In this document: in pieces, positions 1-11,105 of the stretch
Layout: each line of letters begins with the position of its first letter
Numbering within the stretch: position 1 is the first letter of the stretch
Origin: Raffaelea ambrosiae
Taxonomy: Eukaryota; Ascomycota; Sordariomycetes; Ophiostomatales; Ophiostomataceae
DNA length: 64,000 nt
Assembly (NCBI GenBank): GCA_002778195.1
Contig: PCDI01000004.1
Span: 2,188,418 to 2,252,417, forward strand
Direction of reading: 5' to 3'
Notes under the pieces: generated by a model
Databases searched by the model: none
What the model saw: the letters and a program-made list of their open reading frames with translations, nothing else
What the model was told of the DNA's origin: nothing
Program-made: the position numbers and the translations under genes

Positions 1-848
1 GCCGCCGGGGCTAGGCAATTGGGTCGGACAGGACGAGAGAGAGTGGGGGGGTATCTTACTGGGCCAGCGCAGCCTGAGCATTAGCGTGTTAGTAGGCCTG
101 CTCTTTCCCCATATTTGGCATATGTACTCATACATGGCTTGTCCGAAGCTACTGTTGCCAGCTCTCTGCTTCTAAGAGCACGGATGACTGTAAACCCAGA
201 CCCGAAGGCTATCTGAGACGAAGAATGGGATTGCCGCTGACGGGCCAAGACACATTAGACGAGATGAAGGGCCGGGCAACAGATGACGATCGCCGACAGT
301 GTTTCTGGAAAGAAAGGGAAGACTGGAAGAGGGAAGAGAAAGAAGGAAAGCGCCAACACAAGGAACGGCGAAGAATCGAGCCAGTTGCTAAGGGGAAAGG
401 ACATCAGAATATTGTGAGATGATAAGAAAAGAAAAGAAGAACAGGGGGAAGAAAAAAAAAAAGAGAGAAATATTGAGAGAAACAAAAGATAGGACAACCA
501 AAGGCACGCGCTCACGACAAAAGTTAAAAAAAAATAAAAAAAGAGTGAACGAAAGTCGGAAAACACCATTCCCAGATGCGCTTTTGGTTATGTATTCTGT
601 CCTCGCCGTCTTTGGATCGCTTTGTATCTCTTTTTGCATCTCTCTCGCTGCTCCACAAGACCTCTCCCGTGCACCCAGTGGACGACGTACAAACCATGCC
701 AATGTGTAGTGCTTCGCAACGTTACCCAATTACCAAATAACCCGAGTCGTCGTCGTCCATGGCTCCGCTCAATTCTCGCTCGCTCTATCGTCGCTCTGGT
801 CTCCCCCACCTCTTTTGAAATGCATGTATCGTATCCTCTTCTCTACCC
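1..848. other. Intergenic, 3' flank of the ankyrin/DIL gene
   Basis: I see no supportable gene here. The middle (about 420-560) is very purine-rich, so the short open frames in it are Lys/Arg/Glu-rich low-complexity strings or Phe/Ser-rich strings on the other strand. The right end is probably the 3' untranslated region of the minus-strand gene ending at 849. Confidence 0.6.
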
Positions 849-3698
849 CTATACCTCCTCGTTCTCCCAGTCCTTCTCGCCGAACATGGGCCGCTTGTTG
901 TTCGTGTTGTTGCCGTTGTTTTCCAGCTTCGCCAGGAACTCCGGCGGCAGCGTCGGGATGTACTTGCGCTCCCGCTCCCGGTTGACGCCGCCGAACCCGG
1001 CCCCGTACGTCACCAGCATGTCCGTTGCCGACGGCAGCGTAAAAGGCAGCATCAGTGCTGGGTCCAGGAGCAGGTGTTCCGGCGCGTCATCGTCATCGTC
1101 GCCGTTGTCGTCACCACCCGGGGACCGCTTCACCGGCGTCGTGGGTGTCCCGCCATTCGAGCCGGCATCCTTGGGCGGTACCGGCGGCGGTGGAACTGCC
1201 GCCGCCAGTGCTGCTGCAGCGCTGCCTTCTGCTTTCGCTGCTGTTGCTGCTACTGCTGCCGCTGTGGTTGGCGAGGTGGCTGCTGATGCCGCTGCTGACA
1301 CGGCTGCTGACGCCGCCGCCGCCGTTTTCTGGTTGGGTGATGCTTTCCGCTGCTTGCGGTGCTGTTCGCGTCGCAGCGCCGCCTCCCGCTGGACGGACAC
1401 CAGGTACTTCATTGCGCTCTTGGGCAGGCCCTTCTCGCCTACTTCGGGCCGGTAGTGCTCGGCCGCGTGGATGAGCTGTTGCGCGGACAGGGCCTTGAGC
1501 TGCTGCAGCGTCCCCACCAGCGCTTCGAGATCGTCGGCGCCCAGCGACGAGAAGCACTGCAGCCATTGCAGCAGCTGAATGACCGGCTCCAGATGCCGCC
1601 GCGCCGCCTCCACCGTCGGCTCGCCCGACGACCGCATCTCGCCGTGCTCAAAGTGCTCCGGCAGGCGATTGTTGGCCCGCGCCCAGTCCTCGAGGATGGA
1701 GATGTTCATCCGGATTTGCATGGCCTTTGTCCGTGCCAGGTACTTGCGGTTCGACATGATGCGGTTGAAGAGCTCGGCCGACAGCCAGTAGAACAGCTGC
1801 GAGACGATTTGCGTGGCGATCACCGAGTGCACGTCGTAGAGGTCCAGCACAAACAGCGTTGACGACAGCAGCGAGGTGATGTTGCGCGGCGCGGGCTTGG
1901 CCCGCTGCTTGGGCGATGGCGGCCGCATCCGTCGCTCCAGGGGCTCCTCCTTCACCTCCTTCTTGCGCTTGAAAATCTTCCACTCGTTCTGGAACGTAAT
2001 GTCCTCGAAGCCGGGAATGGTCTCGTGGTCCAGCATGGCCGCATCCAGCACCTTGTCCATCCGCCGCTCGGCGTCCCGCACAATCAAAATGAAGATTTCG
2101 TTGATCAGCTCAGCCAAGTGTGCCTGGAAGTCCCCTGTGGCTTCAAACAGACCGGTATCCTTCTTGAGATAGTGCAGCAGTAGCGTCGCGTTGGAGATCC
2201 AAAATGCGAGGATCGTCATGTCCCACTGGTGCATCTCGACCACGTCGTTGATCTTGTCCATAGCACTAATCAACAGCTTGGCCAGAAGATCCGGGCTGGC
2301 ATGGTAATGGGCGTAGCGTGCGCTCAAGAAAATAACATTGGCAGGCACCGGTTTCTGCGATGGCGACCGCTGTGGTGTCATATTGGTGATGACAATATCC
2401 AGGATCCGCTCCAGCTCATTTTCTTGGAAGACAAACATCTGGTCTGGCTGGCAGTGCGCCCAGTCAAACTCCTGCTCTTCCTCTTCAAACTCGTCCAGAG
2501 ACTGTTGGGTAGTGATTATTAGCATTGGCGGAGAAAGAGGAGGGAAAGAAATCGCGAAGACCGAGTTTTCGAAACCCGAATCGAGAGGAGGGAAAAAAAA
2601 AAAGAAAAAAAAAAACCCCAAAACTCACTTCTGGCTTGTCGTCAATGCCGACATTTCCCAAGTCCACCTCCAGGTCACGGGCGCTCTCCATCATCATGCG
2701 CCTCCGCATCTCATTCTCGGCCATCTCCTCCTCGAATCGGTCCTGCGAGAAGCCCGGGTTGTAAAAGTCGTCCGTCACACCGGCACTGCCAATATTGTAG
2801 CCGCTGCTGTGTAGATAAAAGGACATCTCGCTGTCCGGGGGCACAAAATCAAAGGCGGTCCTGCCGGACGTGGTTTTGGCATCGGTCGAGGCGCCCTTGT
2901 CGAGCAGCAGTTTGGCGATGCCCTTGTGTCGGTTGGTCATCGCCCACATCAGCGCGCTCCAGTGATTGCGGTCCTGCTGGTCGACGTCGGCGCCGGCCTC
3001 GATCAAGACGGCCACGACGCTCTCGTGGCCGAAGCAGCTGGCGTAGATCAGCGGCGGCGTGCCGTCCTCGTCGGGCGCGTTGACGTCGACGAATTCGCCA
3101 GCCTTGCCGCCCAGCAGCTTCTTGACTTGGTCCACATTGCCGTTGCTGGCGGCCATGTTGAAGGCCCGCTGCAGCGTTCTCCGCTTCTCCGCGTCGGAAA
3201 GCGTCTCACTCGTCGCCACCGCGTCCTCGTCCTCGACGGCTGCGTTGGAGTGCGCCGCCTGCGCTGCGAGCATCTCCATGAGCCGCGTGTCGCTGTCCGG
3301 CACCAGGCTCTTCGTCAGGTCCTCCGAGTAGTTGGGGTCGTTGAGAGTGAGCTCGCCGAAGCCCAGCGGCTTGGCCAGCATGGGCGACGTCAAGAACTGG
3401 GATTGTCCTGTTTGTGTGTGTGCGATTGCCACTTTGTTAGCACGCCCCTGTGTCACCGGGAAAAAAAAAAGGAGTACCGCTCCAGATAGAGACGCGGCCA
3501 CCACAAACCTTGCCAGCCATCGTAAAACTCTGTCTCTGGCACCAGGTCCGAGGGAACCGCCTTCCGGTCGTCGAGCGACTTGGGCAGGTCGACTGGCAGC
3601 GCCCGCGCCTTCATGGTGCCCAGCCCCTCGTCCCCGGAAGTCGAGCCAAAGCCGCCCTCGTCGTCGATGGCGTCGTGGCGTCCTGTCTCCGCCTCCAT
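849..3698 (-). CDS. Ankyrin-repeat and DIL (dilute) domain protein
   Basis: Three exons on the minus strand: 3698-3509, 3407-2629 and 2501-849, giving 873 residues. Both introns are GT-AG (101 and 127 nt) and both junctions restore the frame exactly. The acidic N-terminus is followed by ankyrin repeats at about residues 145-255 (motifs such as TPPLIYASCFGHESVVAVLI and HWSALMWAMTNRHKGIAKLL). A long alpha-helical DIL region follows from about 325 to 650, the module found in the cargo-binding tail of class V myosins. The C-terminus has an Ala/Pro-rich stretch and a charged tail. There is no myosin motor or coiled coil, so this is the stand-alone ankyrin-DIL architecture known from fungi, whose role is not well established. 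The start at 3698 is the first Met in frame after a non-conserved leader; a Met further upstream is not excluded. Confidence 0.88.
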
Positions 3699-4947
3699 CG
3701 CGTCGTCAGGGAAGGGAAAGTGTCGTTTATCAGGGGGAAGAGGAAGATGCGGCGAGGTCTCAGGCAGACATGGCAAGCTTCCACCTCTTCCAGGCTGTAT
3801 TTGTTTCTTTGGGCAGCCAGCTAGGTCAGCCTGCAACCAGGGGGGCTGTCGGGTCTTCGAAGCCTGTTTCGTCGGTGGTGGGATGTCCGTTTTTGCCTTC
3901 TGTTTTTTGTTTCTGTGTCCGCCGTTCTAGCACATCGGTTGTGTAGTCTCACGTCTGTGTGCCGTGTAAGGCTGCCTGGTCGGCGCTGACAACTGTGCCG
4001 GGCTCGCGGGTCGTCGTCATAAACTTGGCGGGGCAAATGGGGAGATCGAACCGTTGGGGGGCAGCCGTTTGAGGGCGCGCAGGGCTGTGCAATTGCTGAC
4101 CCTGGCTCGGTTGGGCAGAGTCGGCGTTCACTGACAGAATCTGGGTCGCGCAGCCTGTCGATTTCGTAGGAGGTGCTCAGCAGCACATTCTTGCAACGTG
4201 AAAGAAGCAGGCAAACAGACCTGGCATCAATCCAGATTGAATCCATGGTTGCTGCCCAGATTGCCGTACAGATGGTCACGTGTCAGACAATGTTACTATC
4301 ACGTGCTTTTACACGTGACGCATTACAATGCTCTATGCTCTGAAGTTATCCCTTCGTCCTGATAATGGGCAAAAGGATCACAATCTGTCCATAAAGTCTT
4401 TGAATATAATACCTAAATACTCGTGAAGCATTTCTGTGTGCCGTGAATGTAGCGGAAACAAGAGAGCACGTCTTGCTGTACTGTGGGCTGCCTTGGCTGG
4501 ACTCAACTGCATTGGCAAGCACGCAAAGCACAATGATTAATGGCTTTCCAAATCCGCAGAAGATCCCCTCATCGAATCCCTATTTCCAACGAATCTCTGC
4601 ATAAGCAAAATGCGGCAAGGAACTGCCGATGGGAGCAGCAATGGTGGCCTGGACAACATGCGATGTACAACGAAGAACTTCCCATTTTGGAGAACAGGCT
4701 GTGCGGGGGAGAACGGTTCAAGGGAATGCGCTGCCAACAGATTCAATTTGGTATAAACTGCGTCCTCTCTATCGCTATAGTCGTCTTTCTTCTTATTATA
4801 CTTTCCTGTTTTATAGTTTTGGTTTTGCGCCAGCTTTTTGCTCCTGGAAATACTATCCATATTCTGCCGCAGCGCTGTTGGTGGTTCTTAACCCGCCTCA
4901 CTATCCTGATCAGAGGTAAGACTCGCCTCCTTTTTTTTTTTTTCCAT
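3699..4947. other. Intergenic between ankyrin/DIL start and allantoicase stop
   Basis: No gene is supported. This should hold the promoter of the minus-strand ankyrin/DIL gene on the left and the 3' flank of the minus-strand allantoicase gene on the right. The section around 4270-4560 is more AT-rich than the neighbouring genes and contains a cluster of three CACGTG sites. A long plus-strand open frame starting at 4540 is mostly the antisense of allantoicase. Confidence 0.55.
4277..4317. promoter_or_regulatory. Cluster of three CACGTG E-boxes
   Basis: CACGTG occurs at 4277-4282, 4300-4305 and 4312-4317, three palindromic hexamers in 41 bp. The cluster lies about 580-620 bp upstream of the ankyrin/DIL start codon. 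CACGTG is the core site of fungal bHLH factors such as the Cbf1 type; its use here is inference. Confidence 0.45.
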
Positions 4948-6185
4948 TTACACAGCCCTCGTGCCAAACACCCGGATACGCTTCACGCCACCGTCCGGAA
5001 TCATCACCAGCTTGACGTGGGTGAACACCTTGTCAGCTGGCGCGGACGACGTGAACTCGTGCTCCTGATCGGGGCCGGTCTTGGACGCCGGCACAATGTC
5101 GACCCAGTTGGGGCTGTCGATCATGGGACCCTTGGCGGAGGAGCCGGGGAGCGGAGCCCAGTTGATGGCCTGAACCTTGACCTTCTGCGGGTAGTTGCCG
5201 CGGAAGAAGGCGGTGTCGACGATGACCTTTTGGACGTGGCCCGGGGCGCCGAGCCGGATGACAGCCCAGTCGACGTGGTTCTTAGTGCGCGAGCGGGAAG
5301 TCTCCCAGCCGTCGCCCATGTCCTTGCCGCGGCCGGGCAGCAGCAGGTTGTCCATGGTGCCAAAGTGCTCGTCGCTGCAGTCAATGGCGACGGCGCCGTT
5401 GCGGGCCGACGCCAGGTCGAAGACGGCGTTGACGTCGGCCGGGAACACGGGCACGGCCCGGCCATACAGGCGGAAGCGGGCAATGCCACCGTCGGGGTAC
5501 ATGTTCAGGCGGACGTGGGTGTACTTCTTGCCCTGGGCGATGATCTCGTCGTCGAGCTTCCAGGCGTGGCGCTGCGACGGGCCGCACTCCTGGATGCCCA
5601 GGATGGTCTCCCATTTGCCGCGCTTGCCGCCCCAGGAGACGACCTCCTTGTCGCCGTCCTCGAGGAAGATGCCCTCGACGGAGATGGCGGGCGCCTGGTT
5701 GCCGTTAAAGAAGGCGGTGTCGATCTCGACGCCGCTGACGGTGCCCGAGGCGACGCCCAGCCGGATGATGACCCAGTCAAAGGGCTCGGTGTTGTGCCGC
5801 CGGGTCTCCCAGCCGTCGAACCAGGCGCCCGAGAAGACCATCTTGCCGGGCATGCGGATGGGCTTCTTGGGGTTGATCAGGTTCTCGGCATCCGCGAACC
5901 ATTGGTCTGAGTAGGCCAGGATCTTGCCCTCGAGGCCGGCTGAGATGAGATCTGGCGTGATGTGTCAGTCTGTGCCCACGGGGAGAGGCTACGGGGACGG
6001 TGGGGATTGGGGACGGGATGCCGGGGGGGAAGACGTGGGGGGTGGGGACGGGGGCACGTGAGCCGTAACGGCCGTGCAGGAAGGCACATACCGGTGGTGT
6101 TGTGGCGGAAGGTGTCGTCGATGGCCTCAGCCGCAATGGCGGTGGCCTTGACGTTCTCCAGCTTGTACTCGGTTTCGTCGGCCAT
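4948..6185 (-). CDS. alc: Allantoicase
   Basis: Two exons, 6185-6092 and 5951-4948, separated by a 140-nt GT-AG intron, give 365 residues, the usual size of the family. Allantoicase hydrolyses allantoate to ureidoglycolate and urea in purine degradation, letting the fungus use purines as nitrogen source. The protein shows the diagnostic internal duplication: two jelly-roll allantoicase repeats, with DWVIIRLG followed by EIDTAFFNGN in the first half and DWAVIRLG followed by VDTAFFRGNYP in the second, and paired VRLNMYPDGGIARFRLYG and VKLVMIPDGGVKRIRVFG motifs. No signal peptide is seen. The upstream region carries GATAA sites (6826-6830, and on the other strand 7216-7221 and 7251-7255), which would fit AreA/NIT2-type nitrogen control, but that is inference. 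No other purine catabolic gene is adjacent. Confidence 0.95.
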
Positions 6186-7743
6186 GGCTGATGATGTGCG
6201 ACAAGCAAGATGGGCAATGGAGGGGGGGTATTGGAGAGTCTGCGAGTGCGAAGTCGGCAAATGGAGGGGTGGACAAAGGCAGGCGCAGCGTGGTCAGGCA
6301 GCTGCAGACACTGTGGGATGAAGACGAGAAAAAGAAAAACACAGTCGCCCAGACAGACCACAGCGTGAGGGTGATATAAGAACCGGAGGACAGAGACGCT
6401 TGTCTGAGAACTCCACCGCGGGTTCCCCAACGCGAAAACGGGACCAAAAAAAGCTAACCACCCTAGCCCTGCAGCGGACAACCGACGACAGGTGATGGCT
6501 GGCCAAAGTCTGGACAAAGCACAAGCGCGTGCTGGAGGGGCTGCAAGGCGGAAGGATGCAGAAGCATGCGGAATGGCCCAAGGGAAGATTGCCAATGGCA
6601 CTTTTCCATGCTTGGCTGACTGATGGACATGCACAAAACATCTGAACCCGGGCGGCCTGGACAGTCACCGCTGGGCTCGCTGGGGGGGCGCGCTGGGGCC
6701 CAATACAGGTTCCGTCTGCGCGACGGCGCAGCGCAATTGGCCAGCGCCGGCCGGCCGCGGTCGGAATCAGGCCTAGGAGCGTCGGACGAGCCCGAAAACT
6801 CGCCTCACAGCTCTGTCGATTCGGCGATAAAACTGCTGTTCAGGCGCGGCCCAGCCTGCCAATCCCAGGGCTGCCACCAACCAGAATACGTAATGGCGGG
6901 TGCCCATTGGCGAATGGCGACTCCACCGGACAGGCCAGGGCAAGCTCCAGGCCTGCATCCTGCTGAGGCGGCGCCCGTTTATAGAGGCAATGGTCTGCTC
7001 CCCCGGGGGAACGGGAGGATTGCGCCGTTCTACCTGCCGAGCACTTCTGGCCGACGCGAAAAAGTGAGATGTGACGTACGACAGACGAGCCGCGTCGCGC
7101 ATTTTGTTTGCATCGATTCGCGATGTTCCCGATGTTCACGATGTTTGGAGACCAGCTCTCGCAGAAGCTGGTCTTCGTGGCAGCCTTCCGAGCCGCATGA
7201 GCTCGGCCGGAGCCTCTTATCTCGCCAATCCCCGCCCCGAGTCAAACACTTTATCAGCCAGACCAGACCTCCCCGACCCCACCCATACACACCGCAAACT
7301 GCCCTTGGCCATTGCTTGCAACCATGCTTGGAACCATGCTTGCAGCCATACGGGGGCGGGGGGACGGATTTTGGCCAATCAGCCCCCCTTCGTTGGCAAG
7401 CACGCAACGCTGTGCAGGCCGACATGGGAGGCGTTCTGGTCGCCATTGTTGCTGGTCTTTGCGCAATCGAGGCTTCCATGGCCTTCTCCTCGGAAGTTCC
7501 ATTCTATTTCCAGGCCCCGCGCCCGCCTCCCCGTCTATCTCGGCCTTCCCAACGTTGCCCTGTGTTCTTCTAAACGTGAAGTGAAGTGAGCGCTGCGACT
7601 GTGGCCAGCAAGCGTGCGTGTCTGCAGGAACAGAATTTTTTTTCAAAAAAAAGATAAAAAAAAAGGAAAAAGGAAGAGCGAGCTCTCCAGTTGGCCTTCC
7701 CTGACCTAGCCGCTTTCGTCCATTCGAACGAGCTACCGCCCTG
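6186..7743. promoter_or_regulatory. Divergent intergenic region, allantoicase / cytochrome b561
   Basis: This 1.56-kb region separates two genes transcribed away from each other. I see GATAA-type sites at 6826-6830, 7216-7221 and 7251-7255 and a CCAATCAG box at 7375-7382. The A/T-rich tract at about 7630-7675 just before the b561 start is probably its 5' leader. Long open frames such as 6623-7573 have no recognisable protein character. Confidence 0.5.
7375..7382 (+). promoter_or_regulatory. CCAAT box (CCAATCAG)
   Basis: GGCCAATCAG lies 369 bp upstream of the cytochrome b561-type start codon. It matches the NF-Y/Hap-type CCAAT consensus and is the same octamer seen upstream of other genes in this window. 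Confidence 0.45.
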
Positions 7744-8581
7744 ATGGCTCCGACGGCCGACACTCCGCCCCCGGTGGCCATCGACTCCGACACAAGTACG
7801 GTCGGCGAGACGTCGCCTCTGCTGGACGACACCAGCGACGCCCTGAAAAAGCAGCCTGTCCAGAGCCTCTTTGCCAACCTCTACAAAGGTGAGACATACT
7901 CCCAGAGGAAAGCAAACGAGTCCTGTCCTCTGGCTAATGCGCGCACACTTCGTGCCTCAACATCCAGGTACCGGTATCCTTGCCCAAATCGGCGGTCTGC
8001 TCCTGGCTGCCCTCGTCTGGGCCGCCGTCTTCCAACACCCGCCCCTCCTGCCGCTCTTCTCGCCGCACCCGCTGCTACAGGCTGTCGGCGTCCTTGTCAC
8101 GATCCAGGCCATCCTGGTGCTGCAGCCGACGGAGGCCGGCGCGGACAAGGTGCGCGGTGCCCGCATCCACGCCGCTTTGCAGCTACTCTCGTTTCTCATC
8201 CTGGGCGCCGGCGTCGGCCTGATCGAGGCCAACAAGATCCGCTCGCACGGCGCCCACTTTCACTCAGTGCACGGCTACCTGGGCGTGATTACCTCGATCG
8301 TGTTGCTGGGCCAGTACGTCTTTGGACTGCTCATCTGGGCGGCGCCTTCCGGTGTCTTTGCAAGCGTCGACCGTGCCAAGGCGCTGTGGAAGCACCACCG
8401 CTGGGTGGGCTACGTGGCGGTGGTACCGCTGCTGCTGGCGACAGTCATTACGGCGACGGCGACAGACTACAACGTGAACGTGCTGAACATCAAGCTGTGG
8501 GCAGTGCTGGTGGCTTCGGCGCTGGTGGCGGTGGGTGTGTACCCGCGTATTCACAAGCGCAAGCTGGGGTTCCAGACATGA
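7744..8581 (+). CDS. Cytochrome b561-type membrane protein
   Basis: Two exons, 7744-7888 and 7968-8581, joined across a 79-nt GT-AG intron, encode 252 residues. The soluble N-terminus of about 45 residues is followed by six hydrophobic segments. Four histidine positions (H82, H116, H150, H191/H192) fall at segment ends in the pattern that ligates two b hemes in the b561 core (motifs GARIHAALQ, HSVHGYLGV, WKHHRWVGY). Such proteins pass electrons across a membrane, for example from ascorbate or to ferric substrates; the donor and acceptor cannot be read from sequence. There is no fused DOMON or reductase domain. The basic C-terminus (HKRKLGFQT) suggests a cytosolic tail. The family call is firm; the physiological role is open. 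Confidence 0.85.
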
Positions 8582-11105
8582 AAAATGAAGGGAGGAAATG
8601 AAGCAAAATAAAATAAAATAATGGAAACACATACTTTTCTTTCATCTGGGAGAGCAAACAGACAACGAGACATTGCGATGGCGGCAAGCCATGCGCTTGC
8701 AAGTGGACTGCCGTGTCTTACAGGAAATCAAGGCAGCATGCGCTGAGACAGCCATTAGCAAGACAGCGTATTTTGGTGGTATTTCTGCCTCATTCTGTCT
8801 GATAGTTAGCTGCCATCCTCCGGCGGTATTATTGCATAAGAGCGACTGGACCAGGTTTCCAGGGCACATGAAAAAACGGGCACGGCACGAAGAACTGCTT
8901 GCGGAAACATATTTATTGGAGAGCATAAATTGAACCAATTGCGGCTCCTGTTTTGGGTTAGAAATGCTTAATGTGGCTATTATTGGGGGGAAAACCCCCC
9001 GAAACCACCCCTTCGCTTTCGTGTGCGACAATTGCATCCATACGAGATGGCGCTATTTTGGGGGACAGACTGTTGGAAACCAGGTCCAATGACGACATTT
9101 GCCAGGGTGCTTCTGCTCCTGCGGGAATTAGGATGCTGTCTCTTCAACACCACGTGACGAAGAGTGCCGACACACCACCTAGTGCCAAGGTTCAGGGTCG
9201 CTTGGTGGGCAGCCCATGCAGCCCACACCGCCTACGATTCAGTCTTTCCATCGAAGCGACGTCATTTTCAATTTGAAGTCGTTCTTTCCATCCCGGGGTA
9301 GGAGAAGCAAGGAGCGCCGGATTTCTCTGACAGCAGCACGACCATCCACGCAGCACGATCTACGAGCGCTTTGTAGTAGCGTACAATAAAAACCCCATGT
9401 AATGCATCCCCCCCCCCATGCCACACGTCACACTGCCTGTCGAGTGGCTTTAGGCAAATATCTGCAGCACGTCGGGTGTGTGGCGTCTGTAGCGGTCTGC
9501 GTCTCGTGGTGCGCTTGTACAGAAGCAGGGCGACAGCGCTCTCCAAAAGAACGGACCACCCTGACAGAGCATCTCTAAGCAGTCCAGTCGCCAGTCGCCA
9601 GGCAGTCCAGTCGCCCGTGGCCGGCGCCAGCGCATGGCCTGTTCAGCCTGTCATTCTGCGAACAGCTGACTCTGGCCCCGAAATGGCCCAAATCGTTGCA
9701 CGACGCCACCATTGGCAAATCCGAAAAAGAAAGAAAAAAATACAAAAAAATCCTGGATGGAGGCTGAAGCAGTGGACTGGAAAATCCTTTGCCTGCGCTG
9801 CTTCCCCCCAAACGCGATACTTCCTCGTGCCTTTCTAGGGAATGCACCTTGCCATGTAGAAAAACTACACCCGGACAGAAGCGAGAAGCGGTGCGTGTAA
9901 CCTGGGCTTGCCTGCAACGGTTATTGTCTTCCACCAGACGGCAGCCACGATGGCACCTGACGCCCACAGTGGGTGGCTCGCTAATGAGCTAGCGTAACGG
10001 CAGATGGGCGCACCACGAAGGCCCCTGGAGCATGAACAAAACGCGGGCTGCGTTGGGGCCTGGCTTCCATTTTGGGGCGGTATTGCCCCACAGCGTATCG
10101 TGCACACCTGCCCGCCAAGCAGGAACGCGAGGCGCTACCTGCAAGTAGCACAGAGCACCTTTGCAGAAGGACCCTGGTCCCCGGTTACGTCATAGGGCGC
10201 GGATCTCCAGGTTCCTCGCGGTCTGCCTCCACGACTGGTTTGTTTGGTTCGTTTCGCACTTGCCAAAACCTGGCAATTCCTGAACCACACTCTTTTCACC
10301 CTTCTCTTTCCACTGCTCGCTTCCCTTTTGCCTTGCCCCCCTTCTTTCTACTCGATCGCAAGGCTGTCGAGCAATATCTTGCCTTTTTTCGCTTTCCTGG
10401 TTCATTTCATTTTATTTCCTTTTTTTGTCTGCTCTATTGTTGCTCCCCATTATACCCTCCCGAGGCAGACAGACAGCGCCACTGTACAACGTACCTGCAT
10501 GCCTGCATCTGTTGAAAAGCGTTGTAACCCAGGTGAGCCATTCCAGCCTCTTCCATCCAGTGCACGCCAATTCCCTTGCAGCACACCGAAAATTGAAAAG
10601 TGAAAACACTGAAAGGCTTCAGCCTCCCGGTCACTCTGGAGATGGGCGACGTGTGGATCCGCCACTGCATTCCTACCGCCTCTACTCTCTGTTGTCGCTC
10701 AGCTGTCTCTCTCTCTTTTTTTTTCTCGTCCATTCCATCCCTGTCCTCAGCTGCTTCGGCAATACTTGATTTGTGTCATCCAGCCTTTGTTTGAAGCCAT
10801 TACAGCCTGGCTGTGCCATGACCTCCTGACAACGCCCGCCCGCCTGCCACGCCGCAAACCCTGCTGTTCCTGTTGCTAATTTAGAATGTGCATCGCAGTA
10901 GACACCGCCTGATGCGTCAATAGGGGTACGAAAAGAGACCAAAGCCACCCGAAAATAAAAATAAAGTAAAACAAGCCAGAACACCCACCATTCGCGCGAT
11001 TCTGCAGCTGAAGCAGAAGGGCACAACCAGCAACCTCGATCCCTGGCCTCTTTGAGTATCGAGACTTCAACACCACGGCCAATGTCTTGATATGCGAGCA
11101 TAGCA
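8582..11105. other. Intergenic upstream of histidine kinase
   Basis: 2.5 kb without a supportable gene. It contains a G6-A4-C6 hairpin at 8985-9000, a C-run near 9409-9417, and a pyrimidine-rich segment at about 10240-10460 that looks like promoter or 5' leader of the downstream kinase. Short open frames on both strands lack conserved features. Confidence 0.5.
8985..9000. repeat. Perfect G6-A4-C6 hairpin
   Basis: Six G, four A, six C: a perfect 6-bp stem with a 4-nt loop, about 400 bp past the b561 stop codon. No function is established. Confidence 0.6.

Noticed and set aside
622..1455. 277-codon plus-strand open frame
   Set aside because: Antisense of the ankyrin/DIL C-terminus; Ala/Ser/Arg low complexity.
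4540..5910. 456-codon plus-strand open frame
   Set aside because: Mostly antisense to allantoicase; the Gly/Val/Asp-rich translation mirrors the codon bias of the real gene.
6623..7573. 316-codon plus-strand frame in the allantoicase/b561 promoter
   Set aside because: No conserved motif, overlaps likely promoter elements, composition typical of random GC-rich DNA.
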